DNA of 12,599 nt from an uncultured Eubacteriales bacterium (lineage in GTDB: Bacteria > Bacillota > Clostridia > Lachnospirales > Lachnospiraceae), in the NCBI GenBank assembly GCA_900313855.1, contig OMSZ01000197.1, positions 1 through 12,599 of the forward strand, given 5' to 3'. Positions 1 through 8,043 of this stretch are shown here, one piece after another. The position numbers and the translations under genes are program-made. The notes under the pieces were generated by a model. That model was not told the origin of the DNA. It ran no database searches and saw only the letters and a list, made by a program, of their open reading frames with translations. Every line of letters begins with the position of its first letter. Positions within the stretch are counted from its first letter, which is position 1.

Positions 1-68
1 AACAGCTTTTTGAGAAGGTTGATATTTTGATCGTATTTATTTCATATTGTTAAAGAAAGGAAATGACA

Positions 69-218
69 ATGTATAATTATCTGATAGGAATTGCAGCAAC
101 AGGAGATTCCTCAAAGCCCTGGCTGATAGCAATATGTATGATCGTTTCGATCGTTGTCGTAATAGCTTTGTTTTTGATGGGGCAGAAGGGCAATAATGAT
201 GAAGATGAGGAAGAATGA
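69..218 (+). CDS. Small single-pass membrane protein, 49 aa, unknown function
   Basis: This is a complete short frame: an in-frame TAA lies upstream at 51-53, an AAAGGA Shine-Dalgarno at 56-61 sits 7 bases before the ATG, and TGA ends it at 216-218. A second in-frame ATG at 63 is too close to that site. Residues 1-17 are a short polar/hydrophobic lead containing ATGDSSKPW. Residues 18-38 form one strongly hydrophobic helix (LIAICMIVSIVVVIALFLM), and the C-terminus is acidic (NNDEDEEE). The TGD-x-S followed by a hydrophobic helix resembles the anchoring end of sortase substrates. However, the LPxT part and the positive tail are missing and there is no exported domain, so a cell-wall-anchored product is unlikely. 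It precedes icd by 123 bases, but icd has its own promoter. I do not recognise the family. Existence is fairly likely from the start site and helix; function is unknown. Confidence 0.6.
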   Translation: MYNYLIGIAATGDSSKPWLIAICMIVSIVVVIALFLMGQKGNNDEDEEE

Positions 219-227
219 TATTTTGAC

Positions 228-256
228 TTGATATTTTTGATCAATTCTGTTATCAT
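228..256 (+). promoter_or_regulatory. Promoter of icd
   Basis: TTGATA at 228-233 and TATCAT at 251-256 are separated by exactly 17 bases, each one mismatch from the sigma-A consensus. A TG at 248-249 gives an extended -10. The predicted transcript start near 263 leaves a leader of about 79 bases. The -35 box lies inside an imperfect palindrome, TTGAT-N7-ATCAA (228-244). Confidence 0.7.
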
Positions 257-286
257 TTACAATGTTTTAATAATAAATGGACAAAG

Positions 287-314
287 GAGTCATATGTATT
301 AATACTTATGACTC
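287..314 (+). promoter_or_regulatory. Hairpin in the icd leader
   Basis: GAGTCATA (287-294) pairs with TATGACTC (307-314). After a T-T mismatch, GTA pairs with TAC around a TTAA loop. It lies downstream of the icd promoter and 13 bases before its Shine-Dalgarno (328-333). It is followed by TTTATTC, so it may be a weak terminator for the upstream small gene, a 5' stability element, or an attenuator. The sequence does not decide between these. Confidence 0.45.
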
Positions 315-341
315 TTTATTCTATAATAGGAGGATGGGCTA

Positions 342-1550
342 ATGAGCAAAATTGTAATGAAGACACCACTTGTTGAGATGGACGGAGATGAGATGACAAG
401 AATTTTGTGGAAGATGATAAAGGATGAACTTCTCCTTCCGTTTATTGATCTTAAGACTGAATACTATGATCTTGGATTAGAGCATAGGAATGAGACTGAC
501 GATCAGGTTACTTTTGATAGCGCGGAGGCAACGAAGAAATATGGTGTTGCAGTAAAATGTGCGACCATTACTCCTAATGCTGCCAGAGTAGAAGAGTATA
601 ATCTTAAGGAAATGTGGAAATCACCTAACGGAACAATTCGTGCAGTGCTTGACGGTACGGTGTTCCGTGCGCCGATTATAGTTAAAGGAATCGAGCCATG
701 TGTTAAGAACTGGAAGAAGCCTATAACTCTTGCAAGACATGCTTACGGTGATGTATATAAGAATGCAGAGCTTCGTATTCCGGGTCCCGGAAAGGCTGAG
801 CTTGTATTCACAGGAGAAGACGGTAAAGAGATTCGTGAAACAATACATGAATTTAAAGGTCCCGGTGTTATACAGGGAATGCATAACCTTGATGATTCAA
901 TAACAAGCTTTGCAAGATCATGTTTCAATTATGCACTGGATACTAAGCAGTCTGTATGGTTTGCTACGAAAGATACTATTTCAAAGAAATATGATCACAG
1001 ATTCAAGGATATCTTCCAGGAGATATATGATGCTGAATATGATGAGAAATTCAAGGCTGCCGGCATTGAATATTTCTATACGTTGATTGATGATGCTGTT
1101 GCTCGTGTTATGAAGGCAGAGGGCGGGTTTATCTGGGCATGTAAGAACTATGATGGAGATGTTATGTCTGATATGGTTTCTTCGGCATTTGGTTCCCTTG
1201 CTATGATGACATCGGTGTTGGTTTCGCCTGCAGGAGTCTATGAATATGAGGCAGCACATGGTACTGTTCAGAGACATTACTACAAGCATTTGAAGGGTGA
1301 GGAAACCTCTACTAATTCGGTTGCAACGATATTTGCATGGACAGGAGCGCTTAGAAAAAGAGGAGAGCTTGATAATATACCTGAGCTTATGGATTTTGCA
1401 GATAAGCTTGAGAAGGCTACTTTATCTGTGATCGAAGGTGGTAAGATGACTAAGGATCTTGCGCTTATTACAACCATGGATAATCCGACAGTTCTTAATT
1501 CCGAGGGATTTATCAAGGAGATCCGTAAAAATCTTGAAGAATTATTATAA
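342..1550 (+). CDS. icd: NADP-dependent isocitrate dehydrogenase, eukaryotic type
   Basis: This enzyme oxidatively decarboxylates isocitrate to 2-oxoglutarate with reduction of NADP+, in the cytoplasm as a homodimer. The 402 residues match the length of the human IDH1/IDH2-like subfamily rather than E. coli Icd. Substrate residues fall at the same positions as in human IDH1: T77, S94/N96 in KSPNGT, R100, R109 and R132 in RHAYGD. Metal-binding aspartates are D250 (LIDD), D273 and D277 (DGDVMSD). [10 protein letters not shown] (303-312) supplies R311 and H312, the pair equivalent to the NADP 2'-phosphate contacts, so NADP is the expected cofactor. The start is fixed by AGGAGG at 328-333, 8 bases upstream. 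No citrate synthase or aconitase gene is adjacent. In an anaerobe the likely job is 2-oxoglutarate for glutamate plus NADPH. It is transcribed alone and ends at the terminator at 1582-1624. Confidence 0.97.
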   Translation: MSKIVMKTPLVEMDGDEMTRILWKMIKDELLLPFIDLKTEYYDLGLEHRNETDDQVTFDSAEATKKYGVAVKCATITPNAARVEEYNLKEMWKSPNGTIRAVLDGTVFRAPIIVKGIEPCVKNWKKPITLARHAYGDVYKNAELRIPGPGKAELVFTGEDGKEIRETIHEFKGPGVIQGMHNLDDSITSFARSCFNYALDTKQSVWFATKDTISKKYDHRFKDIFQEIYDAEYDEKFKAAGIEYFYTLIDDAVARVMKAEGGFIWACKNYDGDVMSDMVSSAFGSLAMMTSVLVSPAGVYEYEAAHGTVQRHYYKHLKGEETSTNSVATIFAWTGALRKRGELDNIPELMDFADKLEKATLSVIEGGKMTKDLALITTMDNPTVLNSEGFIKEIRKNLEELL

Positions 1551-1562
1551 AACGATTTAAGG

Positions 1563-1584
1563 TATATATTAAGGATAATATATA
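1563..1584. other. AT-rich hairpin after icd
   Basis: TATATATTA (1563-1571) and TAATATATA (1576-1584) are a perfect 9-base inverted repeat around an AGGA tetraloop. It overlaps by three bases the start of the main terminator stem, so the two may fold in succession or compete. Probably part of the icd 3' end. Confidence 0.4.
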
Positions 1585-1624
1585 ATAAGAGCACGAAAGT
1601 ATAAAGCTTTCGTGCTCTTATTAT
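1582..1624. terminator. Bidirectional terminator between icd and the ABC-F gene
   Basis: A perfect 18-base stem (1582-1599 with 1607-1624) has the GC-rich core AGAGCACGAAAG and a 7-base loop. The stem flanks are A/T-rich on both sides, so U-rich tracts follow the core in both directions. It sits between two convergent genes and includes the TAA stop of the ABC-F gene (1621-1623 read on the minus strand). Confidence 0.85.
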
Positions 1625-3540
1625 TCTTCTGATAATTGTTCCCATGTCTCATAAAGAGAGGATAGTCTGTCGTTTATCTCATTCTGCTTATCGGCAATTT
1701 CATTAAGTTTTGCTGAGTTTGTGACATTTTCGGGAAGTGTCATTTCTTCGTCAAGGGCAGCCAATTCCTTCTCAAGTTCTTCTATCTGCTGCTCGGTTTT
1801 TTTGATGTCGTTTTGACGCTTGCGTTCTCTCGCCTGTTCCTCCTTAGAACGTTTCCAGTCCGTCTTGCTTTCTGTTTCTTTATTAGCAGTACCGTTAATG
1901 TTAGCGCTAGCAGTATAGGAATCACCGGATTGAAGCTTTGTCTTTTCGTTGATATAATCATCATAATTACCCGGATAAGAATTGATACCGTTATTATTAA
2001 GCTCTAATATTCTTGTGGCAGTCCGGTTGATGAAATATCTGTCATGAGAAACATACAATACGGTTCCCGTATAGCTTGTAAGCGCATTCTCAAGGATTTC
2101 CTTGGAGGTGATGTCTAAGTGGTTTGTAGGCTCGTCAAGAATAAGGAAATTGGCTCCGGTTAACATTAGCTTGGCAAGACTGACACGCCCGCGTTCACCG
2201 CCGCTGATATCCTTGATCTCTTTGAATACATCATCACCGGTGAATAGAAAAGCAGCAAGGGTATTACGGATTTTGGTGTTGGTCATTGAAGGATATGCAT
2301 CATGCAGTTCGTCAAATATCGTTTTGTCGGGATGTAATACCTGATGCTCCTGATCATAGTATCCGATATGAACCTGTGCGCCAAAGATTATGCGTCCGGT
2401 ATCCTTAGGGATAAGCTGATTAATAATCTTGAGTATAGTGGTCTTGCCGGTTCCGTTGTCACCGATAAGAGCTACCCGTTCTCCTTTTTTGATGTCCATG
2501 TTGACGTTTGTAAACAGCGGAGAATCTGTATAGGCTTTGGATAGATCTTCGACAAGAAGAACATCATTTCCGCTTTCAATCTCAGGTGTGAGAGTAAGCT
2601 TCATATCATCACGAACTTCGGAAGGCTTGTCTAACCGTTCAATCTTGTCTAACAGCTTTTCTCTGCTTTCAGCACGCTTGATCGATTTTTCACGGTTGAA
2701 CTGTTTTAACTTACTTATGACTTCTTCCTGATGCTTTATCTCTGCCTGCTGATTCATATATGCGCGGTATTTCGAAAGACGTATCTCCAAACGCTTGTCC
2801 GCATAATAGCTGTAGTTTCCGTGATAAATTGTACTTTTGGTATTCTCTATTTCTATGACCTTAGTCACTATCTTGTCAAGAAAATATCTGTCGTGTGATA
2901 CGATTATAACAGCGCCGTCATATGATTTAAGATAGTTTTCAAGCCATGCAGTACTTTTTAAGTCTAAATGATTTGTAGGCTCGTCAAGAATGATTATGTC
3001 AGGACGGGATAGGAGAAGTCTGCCAAGTGAAACCCTTGTTTTCTGACCACCGGATAATTCCTCTATCGGTTTGTCCGCATCTTCTTCACTAAATCCGAGA
3101 CCTTTGAGTACGCCGTTTATCTGACTATCGAATGCATAGCCATCCTGCATTTCAAACGTGTGGTTCATTCTGGCATAGCGTTCTAATGCCAGCTCCAACT
3201 CATCACCTGAAAGCTTTTCGATCTCCTTTTCCAATTCTCTTATCTGTTTTCCAAGATCAATAACATCTTTTTTGGCACTGAGTAACTCTTCATATATTGT
3301 TTGCTTATAATACTTTTCCTGATGCTGCGCAAGATAACCGATAGTGACATCCTTTGCAATTGATACATTTCCTTCGTCGGCTTCTTCCTCCCCCATAATG
3401 ATCTTTAGAAGAGTGGATTTGCCGGCACCGTTTATTCCTACTATTGCAATTTTCTCTTTGGCTTCAATATGAAAATTGACTGCGGATAATATCTCATCTG
3501 CGCCGTATGCTTTTGAAATGTTTTGACATGCTAAAACCAT
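1621..3540 (-). CDS. ABC-F family ATPase (ribosome-associated, YdiF/Uup-like)
   Basis: This 639-residue protein has two ATP-binding cassettes and no membrane segments, the layout of ABC-F proteins that act at the ribosomal E site. Cassette 1 has Walker A GINGAGKST (35-43), signature LSGGQ (162-166), Walker B with E187 in DEPTNHLD, and switch H216. Cassette 2 has Walker A GDNGTGKTT (360-368), signature ISGGE (445-449), E470 and H499. Both catalytic glutamates are intact. A charged helical linker (about 240-320) is the region that reaches the P-site tRNA in this family. Residues about 565-639 form a lysine/glutamate-rich coiled coil, as in Uup/YdiF. Start ATG has AAAAGG 8 bases upstream (3549-3554). 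It follows cysE by 49 bases without a terminator, so co-transcription is likely. A housekeeping translation factor is most likely; antibiotic target protection cannot be excluded from sequence alone. Confidence 0.93.
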   Translation of the reverse strand: MVLACQNISKAYGADEILSAVNFHIEAKEKIAIVGINGAGKSTLLKIIMGEEEADEGNVSIAKDVTIGYLAQHQEKYYKQTIYEELLSAKKDVIDLGKQIRELEKEIEKLSGDELELALERYARMNHTFEMQDGYAFDSQINGVLKGLGFSEEDADKPIEELSGGQKTRVSLGRLLLSRPDIIILDEPTNHLDLKSTAWLENYLKSYDGAVIIVSHDRYFLDKIVTKVIEIENTKSTIYHGNYSYYADKRLEIRLSKYRAYMNQQAEIKHQEEVISKLKQFNREKSIKRAESREKLLDKIERLDKPSEVRDDMKLTLTPEIESGNDVLLVEDLSKAYTDSPLFTNVNMDIKKGERVALIGDNGTGKTTILKIINQLIPKDTGRIIFGAQVHIGYYDQEHQVLHPDKTIFDELHDAYPSMTNTKIRNTLAAFLFTGDDVFKEIKDISGGERGRVSLAKLMLTGANFLILDEPTNHLDITSKEILENALTSYTGTVLYVSHDRYFINRTATRILELNNNGINSYPGNYDDYINEKTKLQSGDSYTASANINGTANKETESKTDWKRSKEEQARERKRQNDIKKTEQQIEELEKELAALDEEMTLPENVTNSAKLNEIADKQNEINDRLSSLYETWEQLSEE

Positions 3541-3589
3541 GATAAATACCTTTTAATAAATGATGTTTGTATAAAAACAATTAATGTTT

Positions 3590-4543
3590 TTAAATTTCAT
3601 ATACGTAATTAGTTGCCGATAATTCGGAGCCTGACTTTGCAGAGCTGTTTTTGATAGCTAATTCAGGCGGTGTGACAGACACTCTTGTGTTAGCCGGAAT
3701 TGATGATGTGATAAAGGCACCACCGCCAATGACCGAATCGGCACCGATTATGGTTTCGCCGCCAAGAATGGTAGCGTTAGAGTATATTGTTACTCTGTCA
3801 CCGATAGTAGGATGACGTTTGACACCTGATAAATGCTGACCGCCTCTGGTACTTAATGCTCCAAGGGTAACACCCTGATAAAGCTTAACGTAATCACCGA
3901 TAACTGTCGTTTCACCAATGACAATGCCGGTACCATGATCCATGAAGAAATATTTGCCTATAACAGCACCTGAGTTTATATCTATTCCTGTTTTGCTGTG
4001 GGCATGTTCTGTCATGATCCTTGGTATAAATGGTACGTTTCGCTTATATAGTTCGTGAGCGATTCTATAAACAAAAATCGCATATAATCCGGGGTAGGAG
4101 AAGATTACCTGCTCACAGCTGTTAGCAGCAGGATCACCATCATAACCTGCCTGGGTATCTAATAGCAGCATATGCTGTATTGTTGGTAATGCTTTGAAAA
4201 ATTCACAGCAGATATCTTCTGACTTTCTGATCATTTCAGGGCTTTCTGATGTGATAGTGTCCTTCTCACTATATGCTAGTGCCAATGCAACCTGTTTTTT
4301 CAGCTTATTAAAGATCATGGCAAGCATATGACCTGAATAATATGAGGAGCCTGCAGAATCTATGTGTTCTGAAGAGAAGTACCCGGGAAACATCAGCATA
4401 CGCAGATCATTGATTATTTCAATTATTATACTTCTGGTGGGTAGAGGTTTGTTAGTCTTACCAAGAAGAAGTTCAGATTCAAGATAATTACTTGTTATTG
4501 CCTTTGATATTTCGGGCAAGAGATCGTAGAAATCTTTGTTCAT
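3590..4543 (-). CDS. cysE: Serine O-acetyltransferase, long form
   Basis: This enzyme transfers acetyl from acetyl-CoA to L-serine, giving O-acetylserine, the first step of cysteine synthesis. At 317 residues it is the longer type with a helical N-terminal domain (about 1-165) containing GDPAA (136-140) and the SYPGLYAI...YRIAHELY segment. A left-handed beta-helix follows (about 178-290) with hexapeptide repeats. D202-H203 in MDHGTGIVIGE matches the catalytic Asp-His of E. coli CysE, and D188 matches its second active-site Asp; KRHP (242-245) is the conserved arginine/histidine site. A 25-residue tail ends in Tyr-Glu-Ile; a terminal isoleucine is the feature by which CysE docks into O-acetylserine sulfhydrylase. 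No cysK is in the window. Start ATG at 4541-4543 (minus strand) has GGAGG 6 bases upstream (4550-4554). It is the first gene of a probable two-gene transcript with the ABC-F gene. Confidence 0.93.
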   Translation of the reverse strand: MNKDFYDLLPEISKAITSNYLESELLLGKTNKPLPTRSIIIEIINDLRMLMFPGYFSSEHIDSAGSSYYSGHMLAMIFNKLKKQVALALAYSEKDTITSESPEMIRKSEDICCEFFKALPTIQHMLLLDTQAGYDGDPAANSCEQVIFSYPGLYAIFVYRIAHELYKRNVPFIPRIMTEHAHSKTGIDINSGAVIGKYFFMDHGTGIVIGETTVIGDYVKLYQGVTLGALSTRGGQHLSGVKRHPTIGDRVTIYSNATILGGETIIGADSVIGGGAFITSSIPANTRVSVTPPELAIKNSSAKSGSELSATNYVYEI

Positions 4544-4593
4544 TATGTGCCTCCAGACATAAAATAATAAATAATTAGTGTATATTTAGTATA

Positions 4594-4622
4594 ATTATGC
4601 AGTATATCACAGAAATTGACAA
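4594..4622 (-). promoter_or_regulatory. Promoter of cysE
   Basis: Read on the minus strand, TTGTCA (4622-4617) and CATAAT (4599-4594) are separated by 17 bases, each one mismatch from consensus. The predicted start near 4587 gives a leader of about 44 bases, too short for a T-box or S-box riboswitch. Confidence 0.65.
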
Positions 4623-4660
4623 GGAAAAATAAAAAAATCAAAAAAAGTTTCCAAATATGT

Positions 4661-4689
4661 TTGATTCATAAGACAGTTTAATGTATAAT
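4661..4689 (+). promoter_or_regulatory. Promoter of cheX
   Basis: TTGATT (4661-4666), a 17-base spacer and a perfect TATAAT (4684-4689) form a strong sigma-A promoter. The predicted start near 4696 leaves a leader of about 130 bases before cheX. It diverges from the cysE promoter, with about 40 bases of A-rich DNA between the two -35 boxes. Confidence 0.7.
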
Positions 4690-4710
4690 ATACGTATTGA
4701 TTTGAGATTG

Positions 4711-4755
4711 AAGTTAACGATGGTATCTGAAATGGGCAGATGCTTTGGTTAACTT
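4711..4755 (+). promoter_or_regulatory. Structured leader of cheX (nested hairpin)
   Basis: The outer arms AAGTTAAC (4711-4718) and GTTAACTT (4748-4755) pair perfectly. Inside, GGTATCTG (4722-4729) pairs with CAGATGCT (4737-4744, two G-U pairs) around the loop AAATGGG, leaving a small 3-by-3 internal loop. It has no following U run, so it is not a terminator. It does not match riboswitch cores I know. A weaker second pairing (ACCA...GA with TCTGGT) lies at about 4760-4784. Confidence 0.5.
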
Positions 4756-4828
4756 ATGTACCACAGACAGAACGGATATCTGGTGAATGGTTTTGTTGTG
4801 TGTATAATTACAGGAAAAGGGGAAAGAC

Positions 4829-5305
4829 ATGAAAAAGGCATTGGATGTTAATAACATTAATCCGTTTCTTCAGTCTACTATTAGCGTGTTTGAGACGGTT
4901 ACGCAGATTACCCTCAAAGTGGGTAAGCCATCGCTTGCTGATTTTTCATTTTCAAAGCCTACATATACAATAACTGTTGGAGTTGTCGGACAGATGAAGG
5001 GACAGGCTGTTTTGGCTATGGAGGTAGAGAATGCGAAAGAGATAGCCAGTAAGATGATGTTTGGTATGCCGGTTGCGGAATTAGATGAGATGGCATGTTC
5101 AGCTCTTAATGAGCTTAGTAATATGATCATGGGTAATACAGCTACTGTTTTTTCTACACAGGGGAAGATAATAGATATCACACCGCCGATCTCACTTATA
5201 GGCAATGACCTTAAGATTCAGGCGGACATACAGCCTATCAAAGTTCCTTTGTTGGCTGATGAGAAGCAGTATATGGAGCTTTATATCTGTGTATATGAAG
5301 AATAG
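4829..5305 (+). CDS. cheX: CheX-like CheY-phosphate phosphatase, orphan
   Basis: The 158-residue soluble protein has the CheC/CheX/FliY-type fold signature. The diagnostic helix ALNELSNMIMGN (92-103) carries E95 and N98, the E-x-x-N pair that hydrolyses phospho-CheY in CheX. The preceding strand region GVVGQMKGQAVLAM (51-64) and following helix (NAKEIASKMM) fit CheX, which has a single active-site helix; CheC has two. Expected role: dephosphorylating CheY or another receiver protein in the cytoplasm. Start ATG has AGGGGAAA at 4818-4825. No cheA, cheY or flagellar gene is nearby, so its partner is elsewhere. It has its own strong promoter and a folded leader. No clear terminator separates it from guaB 103 bases downstream, so read-through is possible. 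The family call is good; the substrate is inferred. Confidence 0.82.
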   Translation: MKKALDVNNINPFLQSTISVFETVTQITLKVGKPSLADFSFSKPTYTITVGVVGQMKGQAVLAMEVENAKEIASKMMFGMPVAELDEMACSALNELSNMIMGNTATVFSTQGKIIDITPPISLIGNDLKIQADIQPIKVPLLADEKQYMELYICVYEE

Positions 5306-6863
<1,558 letters not shown>

Positions 6864-6914
6864 ACTGTCAGGCTTATCGGACTGATAGTTGATATAATCT
6901 TTTGAAAGGTTATA
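6864..6914 (+). other. Two hairpins directly after guaB
   Basis: ACTGTCAG (6864-6871) pairs with CTGATAGT (6882-6889), beginning immediately after the stop codon. Then TATAATCTT (6893-6901) pairs with AAGGTTATA (6906-6914) around TTGA. Neither has a clear U run. With the terminator that follows they give guaB mRNA a folded 3' end. Confidence 0.4.
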
Positions 6915-6946
6915 GAGTTATGAGATTAGTGTTAAGATGAGAATTG

Positions 6947-6995
6947 AAAGGTAAGACAATGATTGAAGGATTCATGGATTGTCTTACCTTTTTCT
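6947..6995 (+). terminator. Terminator of guaB
   Basis: A perfect 14-base stem, AAAGGTAAGACAAT (6947-6960) with ATTGTCTTACCTTT (6978-6991), closes a 17-base loop that can itself pair TGAA with TTCA. Five T residues (6989-6993) run from the end of the stem. Confidence 0.85.
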
Positions 6996-7007
6996 ATGAC
7001 ATACAAT
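6979..7007 (+). promoter_or_regulatory. Candidate promoter of pyrFKD
   Basis: TTGTCT (6979-6984) and TACAAT (7002-7007) are 17 bases apart; the -35 would lie in the 3' arm of the guaB terminator. A second candidate is TTGTGC (7037-7042), 16 bases, TATTAT (7059-7064). I cannot choose between them. No PyrR-type attenuator (paired antiterminator/terminator) is visible before pyrF. An inverted repeat ACAATGTA (7003-7010) / TACATTGT (7033-7040) overlaps both candidates. Confidence 0.4.
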
Positions 7008-7097
7008 GTATTCAACATTATCAGGTTTGTCGTACATTGTGCAGGTAAAAGCAAAAGCTATTATTATTAATATTTGATATGAAGGAGGAAAAAGAGA

Positions 7098-8024
7098 ATG
7101 ATTAATGAGTTGGTTAAGAAGATTTCAGACCTTAATGCACCGGTGGTGGTAGGACTTGATCCTATGCTTTCATATATTCCGGAGCATATTTTGAAAGCTG
7201 CTTATGAGGAATTTGGTGAGACATTAGAGGGTGCAGGTGAGGCTATCTGGCAGTATAATAAAGGTATTGTTGATGCCATATATGATCTTATCCCGGCTGT
7301 GAAACCGCAGATTGCGATGTATGAGCAGTTTGGCATTCCGGGACTTGTCGCATTTAATAAGACATGTGAGTATTGTAAGGAAAAAGGTCTTGTTATCATT
7401 GGTGATATCAAGCGTGGAGATATCGGATCAACCTCGGGTGCTTATGCAACAGGACATCTTGGTAAGGTACAGGTGGGAAGCAGATCATTCTCAGGTTTTT
7501 GTGAGGATTTTGTAACGGTTAATCCTTATCTTGGTACAGATGGTGTTAAGCCTTTTGTTGACGTTTGCAAGGAGGAGAACAAAGGTATATTTGTTCTTGT
7601 TAAAACATCGAATCCATCTTCCGGCGAGTTTCAGGATCGGCTTGTTGACGGAACTCCTTTATATGAGCTTGTAGCGCGTAAGGTTGTAGAGTGGGGCGAG
7701 GCATGCATGGGAGATGTATATAGCAATGTAGGCTGTGTCGTTGGCGCAACCTATCCTGAGCAGGGAAAGAAATTGAGAAAGCTTATGCCTCATACTTATA
7801 TTCTTGTTCCGGGTTATGGTGCCCAGGGTGGTAAGGCTTCAGATCTTGTGGATTACTTTAATGAGGACGGACTTGGCGCGATCGTTAATTCGTCAAGAGG
7901 AATTATAACGGCATATAAGCAGGATAAATATGCGGCTTTTGGCGAGAAGAATTATGCAGATGCTTCAAGACAGGCAGTAATAGATATGATTGAGGATATT
8001 ACAGGAGCGCTTGCGGGGAAATAA
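7098..8024 (+). CDS. pyrF: Orotidine-5'-phosphate decarboxylase, group 2
   Basis: This enzyme decarboxylates OMP to UMP, the last step of de novo pyrimidine synthesis. The 308 residues and motif spacing fit the longer group-2 (Mycobacterium/Myxococcus type) PyrF rather than the roughly 240-residue B. subtilis type. The catalytic D-x-K-x-x-D array is D103, K105 and D108 in GDIKRGDIGSTS. The N-terminal VVVGLDPML (16-24) holds the substrate Asp, and VNPYLGTDG and LVPGYGAQG are the expected barrel-loop segments. AAGGAGG at 7082-7088 supports the ATG. It is the first gene of pyrF-pyrK-pyrD, with 19 bases before pyrK. Confidence 0.97.
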   Translation: MINELVKKISDLNAPVVVGLDPMLSYIPEHILKAAYEEFGETLEGAGEAIWQYNKGIVDAIYDLIPAVKPQIAMYEQFGIPGLVAFNKTCEYCKEKGLVIIGDIKRGDIGSTSGAYATGHLGKVQVGSRSFSGFCEDFVTVNPYLGTDGVKPFVDVCKEENKGIFVLVKTSNPSSGEFQDRLVDGTPLYELVARKVVEWGEACMGDVYSNVGCVVGATYPEQGKKLRKLMPHTYILVPGYGAQGGKASDLVDYFNEDGLGAIVNSSRGIITAYKQDKYAAFGEKNYADASRQAVIDMIEDITGALAGK

Positions 8025-8043
8025 GGAAATAAGGAGGAAGATC

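Noticed and set aside
19..48. TTGATA-18-CATATT as a promoter for the 49-residue gene
   Set aside because: The -10 is poor and the implied start falls almost on the Shine-Dalgarno; the gene may instead be read from upstream of the window.
3..53. Possible C-terminal end of an upstream gene in frame 3
   Set aside because: Only 16 codons are visible before the stop; too short to support a coding call.
1280..1645. A minus-strand open frame across the icd 3' end and terminator
   Set aside because: It crosses the strong terminator hairpin and overlaps well-supported icd and ABC-F coding regions; no domain seen.
4696..4828. A c-di-GMP riboswitch before cheX
   Set aside because: I could not find the conserved GEMM core or the class II core; only the generic stem structure is supported.
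7990..8043. A longer PyrK starting inside pyrF
   Set aside because: It would add 18 residues not seen in the family and has no Shine-Dalgarno, whereas ATG 8044 follows AAGGAGG at 8031-8037.
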